Assembly: GCF_900108315.1 (NCBI RefSeq)
Contig: NZ_FNVB01000008.1
Location: 237,547-301,546 of the forward strand
Direction: 5' to 3'
DNA length: 64,000 bases
From: Saccharopolyspora kobensis
GTDB lineage: Bacteria; Actinomycetota; Actinomycetes; Mycobacteriales; Pseudonocardiaceae
Shown here: positions 24,615-33,013 of the stretch, one piece after another
Layout of the letters: each line of letters starts with the position of its first letter
How positions within the stretch are numbered: the stretch's first letter is position 1
Position numbers and translations under genes: made by a program
Notes under the pieces: generated by a model
The model's database searches: none
Told to the model about the DNA's origin: nothing
Seen by the model: only the letters and a program-made list of their open reading frames with translations

Positions 24615-26545
24615 GTGAACGTCACCGTGCAGTCGCATCCGGCGACCTCGTCGACGCCGAGCCGGTGATCGCGTGGCCAGCGGCCCCGCCGCCCGCCGAC
24701 GGTGAACTGCTCATCGATCGCGACGGTCTGCCCGTCGGCGGCGGCATGACTTGGCCGGGTCTCGGTTCCGGTGCTGCGCCACGTCTTCGACTTCGCCCCG
24801 GCTTGGCGGGCTGCCTCGTGACGGGCGAAGTTGGTGACCTCGTTGACCCGACCGCGGGCGAGCTCGCCCGAGCGGGTTTCGATCAGCCGGGCGAACAGCT
24901 CGACGAGCGCCTCGCGGCCGGTGTCGTCGTCGGCGAGTGCCTCGCGGACGTCCTTGGTGATGGTGGTGAGGATCGTGTCGGCGGCGTGGTCGGCGTTGGT
25001 TTCCAGGTACGCCCGCGCCCACTCCACACGGAACGCCCCGCCGAGGGCGTGCGCGACGTCGTTGCCGACCGAGGCGGCCAGGGGCAGCGCGAGGTCGAGC
25101 AGCAGCGCGGCGAGCCGTTCGACCCACGAGGGGTCGCCGAGCTCGGCGTGCACGTCGGTGGCGTCGCGGGTCCGAGGTGCGCCGTGCACGGCGAGCACCT
25201 GGTCGCGGAGTTCGGTGAACAGGTCGGCGAGGGCCTCGCGGTGGCGGGTGACGTCGCCGGGTGCCTCGTCGGCCGGGGCGAGCGCGGCCCGCCGCTCGAA
25301 CCGCGGGGCGGCGAGCGCGGCGCGCTGCACCGCGGGGGCCGTCTCTCCTGCGGGAACCATGTTGACCGGCGAGAGGTAGGTGTCGCCGTCGGCGATCGGG
25401 TCCTCGTCTTCGGCCTTCCTGACGTCGTTCGCGCTCAACCATCCCCATTGGCGGCCTTGGGCGTAGGCGTTGTAGCGGCTGGCAATGTCGCCGCGCACGA
25501 GTTCGTCGGTGTTGAACCGCAGGTAGATGTCGGCGGCGCCGATCCCGCGCAGACGGGCGGTGACCTTTTCCAGCCGGACGAGCCACGGCTGCAGCGCGTA
25601 GACGACGTAGCCGAGCGACTGCTGCTCAATGCCCGAGCCCCAACTCGTCGACTTCTCGACGTCGCCGATCATGTGCGGCGGAACCCCGTAGATCCCGGCA
25701 ATGTCGGCGCGGGTGAGTTTGTGGGTGTCGATGAACGCCGCATCGGCCGGTGACAAGCTGACTTTCTCCCACCGGGCCCCGGCTTCCAGGATCGCGAGCC
25801 GATGCGACCGGTCGAACCCCTCGTGCAAGTCGCGCCACTGCTGCTCAAGCCGTTCGTAAGCTTGATCACTGAGCTCGTCGGGCACACTGACGACCCCGCC
25901 GGGCGAGGCGTCGCGCTCGAAGAACCCGCCGATGTACGAGGCGGCGGCCCACGCGGTACCGACCGACTGCCGCGCGAGCCCGATTGGCGACAGGCCCTCA
26001 AGTCCTAGGCCGAGCGCTCGGTAGTGCAGCATGTTCTCGGCGCCGACCAGGCCCCGGCGTTCGGTGATTGGCGCGAACTCGTCATCGGCCAGCGTGACCG
26101 CGTAGACCAGCCGACCCGAGTCGGTGCGGCGCGGCTCGACGCTGGTCGGTGCGATCGGCCACAGCCCGACCGGATCGCCGCCGCGGTTGCGCTGAACGTA
26201 GGCGTAGGCGTTGCCGCGCAACAGCTGCCAGGCGAGCAGCTGCCGAAAGAACTCAGCCGAGTCGAGGTTCGGGTTCGGGGCGTCGGTGATCAGCGGCACG
26301 AGCGGGTGATCGTCGACGCGGACCCGGCCGCCGGACTGCGCGCGGTACACGCCGACCGGCAGCATCGATCCGGTCTCGGACAACAGCCGCACGCAGGAGT
26401 AGACCGCGCCGATCTGCAGCGCTTTCTCGGGCGTGACCGACACGCCCGCGCTGCTGCCGTTGCCGCGCAGGGGCGGCATGGCGCGGCGGTTGCTGCTGCG
26501 GTGCTCGGCGCCGCGGCGGTTGAGTGCGTTGCGCAGGAACGGCAT
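24611..26545 (-). CDS. Portal protein fused to MuF-like head domain
   Basis: 644 residues from ATG 26,545, seven bases after GGAGGTGA. Residues 1-400 are an HK97-type portal: VYSCVRLLSETGSMLPVGVY, LLRGNAYAYVQRNRGGDPVG, IAGIYGVPPHMIGDVEKSTS. Residues about 440-644 resemble a phage head morphogenesis (MuF/SPP1 gp7) domain, with ARHEAARQAGAKSKTWRSTG and the final H-x-x-D and DEVAGCDCTVTF region. In most phages these are separate genes. The portal is the DNA gate and tail-docking ring; the MuF part is carried inside the head. Confidence 0.87.
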   Translation of the reverse strand: MPFLRNALNRRGAEHRSSNRRAMPPLRGNGSSAGVSVTPEKALQIGAVYSCVRLLSETGSMLPVGVYRAQSGGRVRVDDHPLVPLITDAPNPNLDSAEFFRQLLAWQLLRGNAYAYVQRNRGGDPVGLWPIAPTSVEPRRTDSGRLVYAVTLADDEFAPITERRGLVGAENMLHYRALGLGLEGLSPIGLARQSVGTAWAAASYIGGFFERDASPGGVVSVPDELSDQAYERLEQQWRDLHEGFDRSHRLAILEAGARWEKVSLSPADAAFIDTHKLTRADIAGIYGVPPHMIGDVEKSTSWGSGIEQQSLGYVVYALQPWLVRLEKVTARLRGIGAADIYLRFNTDELVRGDIASRYNAYAQGRQWGWLSANDVRKAEDEDPIADGDTYLSPVNMVPAGETAPAVQRAALAAPRFERRAALAPADEAPGDVTRHREALADLFTELRDQVLAVHGAPRTRDATDVHAELGDPSWVERLAALLLDLALPLAASVGNDVAHALGGAFRVEWARAYLETNADHAADTILTTITKDVREALADDDTGREALVELFARLIETRSGELARGRVNEVTNFARHEAARQAGAKSKTWRSTGTETRPSHAAADGQTVAIDEQFTVGGRRGRWPRDHRLGVDEVAGCDCTVTFT

Positions 26546-26552
26546 TCGCGTC

Positions 26553-26843
26553 TCACCTCCACCGGACGTTGCCGACGACGAGCAGCACCAGGCCGAGCAC
26601 GACGAACCCGGCGATCGCCGAGGCGAGGAACCCGGCGACGACGAACGCGGCGAGCCCGGTGACCTCCGCGCCGATCTGCACCGCCTCAACCAGCGCCGTC
26701 CGCGAGGCTGAGCCGGGTGCCGGCCGCGCCTGCGCGGCTTCCCGCCGCCGGGAAGGCAGCAAGGCGGCGGCCCACGTGGTGAACACGGCCCACAGCCGGG
26801 CAATGCGGCCCGCTTCCGGTGTCGCTGTGGTCAACGTGATCAC
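26553..26843 (-). CDS. Small membrane protein upstream of the portal
   Basis: 96 residues from GTG 26,843 (GTGA overlap with the terminase stop); a TTG at 26,834 has better spacing from GGAGG. Two hydrophobic stretches near the C-terminus (VTGLAAFVVAGFLASAIAGF and VVLGLVLLVV) follow a basic middle. Small membrane proteins are sometimes found between terminase and portal in actinophages; function unknown. Confidence 0.6.
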   Translation of the reverse strand: MITLTTATPEAGRIARLWAVFTTWAAALLPSRRREAAQARPAPGSASRTALVEAVQIGAEVTGLAAFVVAGFLASAIAGFVVLGLVLLVVGNVRWR

Positions 26844-28582
26844 CCTCCGATGACGCGAATTCGGGGCTCGGGTTTGGTTTCCGGCCCGGACCGCAGTAGG
26901 TGCATGGCGAGGGCGTTGAGCCCCGAGATCGTGCCGTCGATGCGTTTCGCCGAGGTGCGGGTGTCCGGTTTGACGGGGCGCACGTTGCCGTTTTCGTCGC
27001 TGCGGACCTCGGTGCAGTCGATGCAGTACCGCAGGATCGGGTTCCCGCCGTGGCGGACGCGACCGGCGAGCACGAGTCGTTCGAGCGCCTTGCTCGGTGG
27101 GGACAGCGAGGCGTAGCCCTGCCGCACCGGTTCGAGCACGAGGCCGTCGTCGGCGAGCTCGTTGATCGTCTCGGTGGCGTTCCACGGGTCGTAGCCGAGC
27201 GCGGTGATCGGCCACCGGCGGTTGATCTGCGTGATGAGGTTGCGCACCGCCCGGTAGTCGACGACGTTGCCCTCGGTGGTGCGCAGCAGCCGCCCGAGCG
27301 GCCCCGGCTGCTCGGCCCACCGGTCGAACGGCACGCGGGTCCGCCGCGCGATGGCGGCGACGTTGTCCTCGGGAAGCCAGAAGAACGGCACCCACACGTG
27401 CTCGCCGTCCGGGTCACCGTCCGGCGGTGGAAACCACAAGCTGAGCGAGGTGAGGTCGGTCGTAGCCGACAGGTCGAGCCCGGCGAAGCACGGCCGTCCG
27501 TCGAGCGCGTCGAGGTCCACCAACCCGGCGCCCGCGTCCCACGCCGACAGGTCGAGCCAGCGGGCGCCGGTCTTGGTCCGCACGTTCAGGTGCAGCCGCA
27601 GGAATTCGTTCAGGTAGCCGGGCGTCACCCGCGCCCGGTTCGCCTGCCGCCGCAGGTAGTCACGCGAGACGGTGAGGCCGAGACCGGGGTTCGCCGCTTC
27701 CCACGTCGCCTCGTCGAACGGGTCGGCGGCCGGGTCGGCGGCGAACACCACGCCGAATGTGCTCGGGTCGTCGACGTGCCCGCCGTGCAACGCCTGCAGG
27801 TACTCGTACTTCTCCGCGAAGATCGTGTTCGTGGTGCCGTCGTCGGCGGTCGAAATGATCCACACCAACGGCTGCACCCGCGAGCCCGTGCCAGTTTCCA
27901 AGGCGTCGACGAGCCCGCGGTGCTTGTGCACGTGTAGCTCGTCGATCACGGCGCCGGACACGTTGAGCCCGTGCTGCCTGCCGCCGTCGCTGGACAGCGC
28001 CCGGAAGATCGCCGAGGTCGGCGGGTACTCCATCACCGACCGCTTGATACCGCCCGCCGCGCGCTTGCGGATCGCCGACGACGTCTCGGCCATCGCCTTG
28101 GCCGCGTCGTAGACCCGGCGGGCCTGCTGCCGGTCACCGGCCGCGGCATACACCTCGGCGCCCGCTTCCCGGTCGGCGCACCACAGGTACAGCGACAGCA
28201 CCGAGGCGAGGGTGCTTTTCCCGTTCTTGCGGGGAATGAGCACGATGACGGTGCGGATGATCCGCGTCCCGTCCGGGTGTTTCCAGCCCAGCGCGGGCCC
28301 GACCTGGTAGCGCACCTGCCAGTCGAACAGCCGCACCGACGCGCCCGCCCACTTGCCGAGGGTGTGCCGCAGCAGCAGGCAGAACCGCAGGAACCTCTCG
28401 ACCGCGCTCGGGTCGAACCACGCGCCCTCGACGAACCCCGGCGCACCCGGTTCGGGTGTCGGTTCCGGTGTGGTGAGGAACGGGGCGCCGGTCCACCCGG
28501 TACGTTCGATCAGCCCAGCCTCGGCCCACTCGTCGAGCTGGTCGGCCCACTGCTGCTCAGTCCAGCAGCGCCGCGCCGTCAT
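26840..28582 (-). CDS. terL: Terminase large subunit
   Basis: 580 residues. Walker A is VLIPRKNGKST (about residues 113-123), Walker B is GAVIDELHVH, with the coupling motif ISTADDG. The C-terminal nuclease starts at FAGLDLSATTDLTSL with its acidic metal ligands. It packages DNA into the head by ATP hydrolysis and cuts it. It overlaps the small subunit by 26 bases. The HK97-like gene set and P27-type small subunit suggest cos-type packaging, but I did not locate a cos site. Confidence 0.95.
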   Translation of the reverse strand: MTARRCWTEQQWADQLDEWAEAGLIERTGWTGAPFLTTPEPTPEPGAPGFVEGAWFDPSAVERFLRFCLLLRHTLGKWAGASVRLFDWQVRYQVGPALGWKHPDGTRIIRTVIVLIPRKNGKSTLASVLSLYLWCADREAGAEVYAAAGDRQQARRVYDAAKAMAETSSAIRKRAAGGIKRSVMEYPPTSAIFRALSSDGGRQHGLNVSGAVIDELHVHKHRGLVDALETGTGSRVQPLVWIISTADDGTTNTIFAEKYEYLQALHGGHVDDPSTFGVVFAADPAADPFDEATWEAANPGLGLTVSRDYLRRQANRARVTPGYLNEFLRLHLNVRTKTGARWLDLSAWDAGAGLVDLDALDGRPCFAGLDLSATTDLTSLSLWFPPPDGDPDGEHVWVPFFWLPEDNVAAIARRTRVPFDRWAEQPGPLGRLLRTTEGNVVDYRAVRNLITQINRRWPITALGYDPWNATETINELADDGLVLEPVRQGYASLSPPSKALERLVLAGRVRHGGNPILRYCIDCTEVRSDENGNVRPVKPDTRTSAKRIDGTISGLNALAMHLLRSGPETKPEPRIRVIGG

Positions 28583-29012
28583 CGTCTGCGTCTCGCTCGG
28601 GCAGCGTCATCCGCAGCCGGGTGTTCGGCGTGGTGCCGAGTTCCTTCGCCAACGCCTGCAGCGTCGAACAGGCGTCGCGATAGACCTGCCATGCGGGGTT
28701 TTTCACCCACCCGCGCTCGGGGTTGTGCACGACGAGCCCGTTCTCGTCGATGAGGGTGCGGGCCTGCACCCACCGCGACCAGGCGTCGCAATACGCGGCC
28801 AGCACCGCCCGGTCGAGACGGGCGAGGATGCCCAGCTTTCCGAGCTCGGGCACGACGCGCCGCCACTCGGCGCGGGCCTCCCGGTCAAGCCAGCTCGGCG
28901 GGTTCGGGGCCTGTGGCGCGGCCTTCACCGGCCGACCGGCCCCGGCCCGCGGCGGGGTGCCGCGCAGGTGCCGCACGTTGTCGGCGGCGGGCAGCGGACC
29001 ACGCAACCCCAT
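28557..29012 (-). CDS. terS: Terminase small subunit, P27 family
   Basis: 151 residues from ATG 29,012. MGLRGPLPAADNVRHLRG and the helical middle (PPSWLDREARAEWRRVVPEL, AVLAAYCDAWSRWVQA), ending NTRLRMTLPERD, are the P27 pattern. It recognises the packaging site and loads the large subunit. The start follows GAGAGGGG. Confidence 0.9.
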   Translation of the reverse strand: MGLRGPLPAADNVRHLRGTPPRAGAGRPVKAAPQAPNPPSWLDREARAEWRRVVPELGKLGILARLDRAVLAAYCDAWSRWVQARTLIDENGLVVHNPERGWVKNPAWQVYRDACSTLQALAKELGTTPNTRLRMTLPERDADDDGAALLD

Positions 29013-29038
29013 CGCACACACCCCTCTCGATCACTCTT

Positions 29039-29067
29039 TGCTCGCGCCGGCCAGAGCGGAACGTGAC
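29039..29067 (-). repeat. 29-bp inverted repeat, right copy
   Basis: Inverted copy of 7,016-7,044 with one mismatch in 29. It lies 27 bases upstream of the terminase small-subunit start, in the gap after the HNH gene. On the minus strand it would be in the leader of the structural transcript. See the left copy. Confidence 0.75.
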
Positions 29068-29162
29068 GACGTAAAGCACCCCGAAACCGGCGTTTCCGTG
29101 CGGAGCACCCCCCGCCCGGTCCAGAACCCCCACGTCGCGGAAGATCCACACCCCCCACCCGG

Positions 29163-29915
29163 TCACGAGTCGTGATCGCGTGCGCGCTGCACCGCGAACC
29201 ACTCATCGATGAGCCCGTGCCATGCCGCGGGGCGATCTGCTGCTCGGGCTCGGGCGTGCGCGGTGTCGGCGGTGACGTCGAGGCGGATCACCTCGGCCCC
29301 GGCGACGAGCGTCTCGGGGTTGTGGCTGGTGGTGGTGATCCAGGCGCGGCCGAGGTGGCTCGGCCTGCGTAGCCGGGCGAGCACTGCCTCGCGGGCCTCG
29401 ACGGCGAACGGCTTGAGCGCCTCGGGGTGGTCGTGCGAGTCGGGTGAGCCCAGCGCGGCGGCGAGCAGATCAAAGTCGACGACGAGCTCGCCGGGCCGGG
29501 CGTGGGTGCGGGCATAGGTGGTCTTGCCTGCGCAGGGTGGGCCCGCGATGACGGTGACCGGGGTGAGGGTGCCGGTGGCGGCGCGGTGGTCGGTGGCGGT
29601 CTTGGCGTCGTGGCAGGGCTTGGTCATGCCGCGGACGTTGGCGCGGTCGAACGCGAGCTCGGGGTCGCCGTGGTGGTCGCGGATGTGGTCGACCACGGTC
29701 GAGATGCCGCCGCAGCCGCAGGCGCACAAGGGTTCTTCGCTGAGCACCTGGTCGCGGAGCGCGGCCCACCGGGGGTCGCGGTAGACCCACCGCCACTCGG
29801 ACCGGCGTTTGATGCCGCGGTCTTGGCTGCGTCTGCAGTCCGGGCAGGGGCGGCCGGTGCGGTCGGTGAAGCGGGTTCGGCAGGACGGGCACCGCGAGGC
29901 GGGTTTCGTGGGCAT
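29163..29915 (-). CDS. HNH nuclease fused to P-loop kinase domain
   Basis: 250 residues. The N-terminal half is a phage HNH nuclease with zinc pairs (CPSCRTRF, CPDC, and CACGCGG) and VVDHIRDHHGDPELAF with a later N and CHD. Next to terminase genes, such HNH proteins are needed for packaging in HK97-like phages. The C-terminal half has a Walker A (IAGPPCAGKTTYART), a VVDFD acidic strand and SHNPET, like small P-loop kinases of the polynucleotide kinase group. The fusion could couple DNA cleavage with end processing; both active sites look intact. Confidence 0.83.
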   Translation of the reverse strand: MPTKPASRCPSCRTRFTDRTGRPCPDCRRSQDRGIKRRSEWRWVYRDPRWAALRDQVLSEEPLCACGCGGISTVVDHIRDHHGDPELAFDRANVRGMTKPCHDAKTATDHRAATGTLTPVTVIAGPPCAGKTTYARTHARPGELVVDFDLLAAALGSPDSHDHPEALKPFAVEAREAVLARLRRPSHLGRAWITTTSHNPETLVAGAEVIRLDVTADTAHARARAADRPAAWHGLIDEWFAVQRARDHDS

Positions 29916-29960
29916 GCGTGCTCAGGCGTAGGTGCCTTGCTCCCCTCTTCCGGGCCCGAG

Positions 29961-30620
29961 ATGATCACGGTTATGGGGAACGATCCGAGTAGTTGGTTCA
30001 TCGCGCTCATCGGAACGATCGCGGGCGTCGTGGGGGCGATCGCCGCGGTTCTACAACTACTTCAGAAGCGTAAGAAGGGGATAGCCCCGAAGCGAAGTTC
30101 AACGCCACCACCTGTGTCGACAGCGCCGACGCTCGCGCACGCGACTGGCACGAGCAGCGACGTGTCGTGGCTGTCTGACGCCGATCTCGTAGCGTTTCAG
30201 TCCGTGGTTCCCGAGCTTGCTGACATGAACCTCGACGAGCTGCGCGCCACGGTCGCCCAGTTGCCCGCGGGTGTCCTCGCCGAGATGCGGGCGGACATGC
30301 GCACGCCCATCGACACCGACATACGTGAGTCGTCGGTCGGCATGATTGCGGTGTCCGTTTTCGCTGCGTTCTTGGAACTTCTCGCCTGGGTCGTCGCTGC
30401 TGCAGCTGACTTCCAGCCGATGAGCGCGCCTATCTTCCTCACGTTCGTGGTGCCTGTGCTTGCGGGAGCACTGGGAGTGCTCCTCAGCCTGATCTACATC
30501 TTCTTCTCAATGATGGAAGTCGACTGGGTCGGAGCCCTCGCGGCAGCCGTAGGGGCCTGTTTGTGCCTCGGGGTAGTCCTAACAAGTCTGCACTTCACTG
30601 GTTTGATCACACTGCTATGA
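29961..30620 (+). CDS. Multi-pass membrane protein, likely moron
   Basis: 219 residues from ATG 29,961 (ATG 29,973 also possible). It has an N-terminal membrane helix (FIALIGTIAGVVGAIAAVLQ), a soluble middle (PELADMNLDELRATVAQLPA) and three C-terminal membrane helices. It runs against all neighbours at the border between early and structural genes, a common moron position. No family recognised; superinfection immunity is a guess. Confidence 0.65.
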   Translation: MITVMGNDPSSWFIALIGTIAGVVGAIAAVLQLLQKRKKGIAPKRSSTPPPVSTAPTLAHATGTSSDVSWLSDADLVAFQSVVPELADMNLDELRATVAQLPAGVLAEMRADMRTPIDTDIRESSVGMIAVSVFAAFLELLAWVVAAAADFQPMSAPIFLTFVVPVLAGALGVLLSLIYIFFSMMEVDWVGALAAAVGACLCLGVVLTSLHFTGLITLL

Positions 30621-30788
30621 GCAGGAGACCAGGCCCGTGATCAGCGAACGCGCGTGAAAGGGATCTCGTACCGAGAACACCCGGTGAGGCATCGGGATAA
30701 ACCGTGCTTTGAGCACACGTCACCTGAGCACCGCCATTCTCACCACGACCACGGCCGAATGTCGACGACCACGGGGAAAGTCGGCCGG

Positions 30789-31463
30789 TCAGTGTCCACT
30801 CTGGTGTGTGGCTGACGCATCGAGGGGTTCGCAGCCCAGCACCGCGGCGAGGTGTTCGAGGTGCGTGGTCGGCCACTGGTGGCCACAGGACAGGCAGGTG
30901 CAGCCCGTCGTGCCATCGACCCACAACGCGGGCTGCAGCACCGCCTCGCCGGTCGTCGGATCGGTGCGGTACACGGTGCGGACTTCGCACACCGGGCAGG
31001 CCGCGGCCAAGTGCAGCCGTCGGGGCGGGTCGAGCACCGCGAGAATCGAGCGGACCCAATCGGAGAGGAACCGGTGAATCGGCACCAGGTCGTCGAGCTC
31101 GGTCAGCGCACCGGCGGCGCGGGCGATCGTGTGCACCCGCTGCCGCAGGTCGGCCGGTGGTACCTGCTCGGTGAGGTAGCGGCACCACGCCGACGATTCG
31201 ACCTCGATGCGGGCGAGCAGGTCGACGACTTCCAGCGCGACCGGCGCGGTAGCGGGCCCGCGGCGGGTGCCGCTGCGGGTGGCGCCGTGCTGCCGGGCGG
31301 CGGCGAGCTGGTCGAGCAGCGGCGCGGCGCGGTGCGCCGTGGTCGAGCCGTCGTCGCGCAGTAGCAGCCGCCGCGCCGGGTCGGCGAGCTCGGCGGCGGC
31401 GTCGCGAATGTCGTCGTGCAGGGCTCGGGTGGTGCGGGCGTCGGCGACGCGGTGCGCGGTCAT
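30789..31463 (-). CDS. Early phage protein with zinc ribbon
   Basis: 224 residues from ATG 31,463, coupled by ATGA to the resolvase-like gene. The first 150 residues are helical (TRALHDDIRDAAAELADPAR). The end has two Cys pairs, AACPVCEVRTVY and TCLSCGHQWP, typical of a zinc ribbon. Early actinophage genes often carry such a protein; a DNA-binding role is likely but unproven. Last gene of the leftward early block. Confidence 0.68.
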   Translation of the reverse strand: MTAHRVADARTTRALHDDIRDAAAELADPARRLLLRDDGSTTAHRAAPLLDQLAAARQHGATRSGTRRGPATAPVALEVVDLLARIEVESSAWCRYLTEQVPPADLRQRVHTIARAAGALTELDDLVPIHRFLSDWVRSILAVLDPPRRLHLAAACPVCEVRTVYRTDPTTGEAVLQPALWVDGTTGCTCLSCGHQWPTTHLEHLAAVLGCEPLDASATHQSGH

Positions 31464-31966
31464 CGCGGGCTGTTCTCCTGTGCTGGGGTCGTTCCGTATC
31501 CGGCGGCGCGGAGCAAGAGCACCAGGGCGCCGAGTTCGAGACACACCAGCGCGCGAGCAGCGTCGCTGGTGTAGAGCTGGGCGGTACCGCCGTGCGCGGC
31601 AGCGAACAGGCCGTGCAGGTCGGCGACGGTGATGTAGGCCCACCAACGGCCGGGGTTGGCGTAACCGGGGCGGCGCTCGACGAGCACCCCGAGGTCGGCC
31701 CCGACCGCGGCGGCTTTGTCCTCGACTTCGGCGAACCATGCCGCGATGCGGTGCGAAGCGTCGTACTTCACCGACCACACCAGTCCGGGCGTTTCACGAA
31801 TGTCGAGCGGGTCGGCGGCGGTGCGGGTGGCGGTGCGATAGCCGTTGTTGACGTAGCGGTCGGCCTTGGGCCACCCGTGCTCGTTGAGGTAGCGCGCGAC
31901 CCGGCGCTCGGTCTCGATTCCCTTGCGCCGGTTCGACCGGCCTCGCGCTGCTGCGGTGGTGGTCAC
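31460..31966 (-). CDS. Holliday-junction-resolvase-like PD-(D/E)XK nuclease
   Basis: 168 residues from GTG 31,966, nine bases after AGGAAG. The core is SNRRKGIETERRVARYLNEH, then DPLDIRETPGLVWSVKYDAS with D and the K of SVKY as metal/catalytic residues, then AWFAEVEDKAAAVGADLGVL. This is the Hjc/VRR-type resolvase arrangement. It would resolve branched DNA during phage replication or packaging. Confidence 0.77.
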   Translation of the reverse strand: MTTTAAARGRSNRRKGIETERRVARYLNEHGWPKADRYVNNGYRTATRTAADPLDIRETPGLVWSVKYDASHRIAAWFAEVEDKAAAVGADLGVLVERRPGYANPGRWWAYITVADLHGLFAAAHGGTAQLYTSDAARALVCLELGALVLLLRAAGYGTTPAQENSPR

Positions 31967-32028
31967 CTCGTGCACCTTCCTGCGTCGGGTTCGGGATTCT
32001 CGCGGTCGCGGTGCTGTGCGCGGCCGGG

Positions 32029-32370
32029 TCACTGCGCCGGGGCCGCTTCATCGGGCAGCCGCACCTCGCCGCCGTGCAGCGCCGCCCGCAGCAGCGCCGA
32101 GGCGAACCGGAGCAGCCCGAGGTCGCCGCGGTGGTCGGCGAGGGTGTCGTAGTGGGCGCCCAGCGATCCGGCCGCGCCGGGGCTGAGGGTGATCTCGACG
32201 TCGGTCTCGGTGTTGCGATGCGGGGCGAACTTCTGTTGCAGCTCGACGAGGTCCGCGGCATAGGGCGGGTGGGCCTCGGGGGCGGCGTAGCCGAGTTCCT
32301 CGTGCGCGTACTCGTCGGTTTCCCGAGCGAGCCATCGCGCGGCCCGAGCGGACACCCGGACGACAACCAT
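32029..32370 (-). CDS. Early phage hypothetical protein
   Basis: 113 residues from ATG 32,370 after AAAGGAG. The start (VVVRVSARAARWLARETDEY) and LSPGAAGSLGAHYDTLADHR give a mostly helical acidic protein. It lies between the resolvase-like and Cys-containing genes of the early operon. No family recognised. Confidence 0.6.
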   Translation of the reverse strand: MVVVRVSARAARWLARETDEYAHEELGYAAPEAHPPYAADLVELQQKFAPHRNTETDVEITLSPGAAGSLGAHYDTLADHRGDLGLLRFASALLRAALHGGEVRLPDEAAPAQ

Positions 32371-32400
32371 GAGCGTCTCCTTTCGTCGCGACGTGCAGGG

Positions 32401-32874
32401 CTAGAACGGGGCCGGGTCGACGGTGTACGGGTCGAACCCGATGACGGTGCCGCCGAACGCCTCGGCGAGGGTGAACAGCGCCGTCGACTCCGGTTCGCCC
32501 AGCGGCGCCGGAAGGTCATCGGCCTCGCGGCGGCGGGCGCGCTCGACGAGCCGCGCGATCACCGGGGCGTGGGCAGCGTCCACACCTTCCGGGGCAGGTG
32601 GGGTGTCGCAGTGGTGCGCCACCAGCACCGGCGGGCGGGGCCGCCGCGCATCGCCGTCGATGCGGCCCGCGGTGCGCACAGCGAGCCCCTCGGCGATGAA
32701 CGCGAAGCTCGACCGCCCGGATAGCCGGGCGGCCAACTCGGCGCGCGGGGTCACCGGTACCGGGTCGACGCGGTAGGGCAGGCCCTCGGCGTGCCCGGTC
32801 AGCTGCAGCCGGCCACACCGCGGGCAGGGTGCGCACCGGGGCCGGGTGGTGATGAACGAGCGGGTGTCGGTCAT
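32401..32874 (-). CDS. Early phage protein with N-terminal Cys pair
   Basis: 157 residues from ATG 32,874 after AGGGAGA. The N-terminus has CAPCPRCGRL, a zinc-knuckle-like element, followed by beta strands (SSFAFIAEGLAVRTAG, PPVLVAHHCDTP) and a helical C-terminus. It is the first gene after the primase and is separated from it by a structured G/C-rich leader. Function unknown. Confidence 0.6.
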   Translation of the reverse strand: MTDTRSFITTRPRCAPCPRCGRLQLTGHAEGLPYRVDPVPVTPRAELAARLSGRSSFAFIAEGLAVRTAGRIDGDARRPRPPVLVAHHCDTPPAPEGVDAAHAPVIARLVERARRREADDLPAPLGEPESTALFTLAEAFGGTVIGFDPYTVDPAPF

Positions 32875-32912
32875 GGTCGGTTCTCCCTGGTCACGCAGCG
32901 GTTTCGGGTGTG

Positions 32913-33012
32913 CGGGGGGCAGGAGGGGGCAGAGGGGGCAGGTTTTCCACCCTTTTTCCTGTGCGCGCGATCGGGGGAAGAGGAACTTGCCCCCACCTGC
33001 CCCCGTGCCCCC
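32913..33012. repeat. G-rich and C-rich inverted arrays after the primase
   Basis: Three G5-G6 blocks joined by CA-containing spacers (32,913-32,942) face three CCCCC blocks (32,989-33,012) across about 46 bases. The arms can pair as a long stem on the leftward transcript, beginning two bases after the primase stop. The G-rich strand could also form a quadruplex. An attenuator, an mRNA-processing site or a replication-origin element are all possible. Confidence 0.6.
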
Positions 33013-33013
33013 T

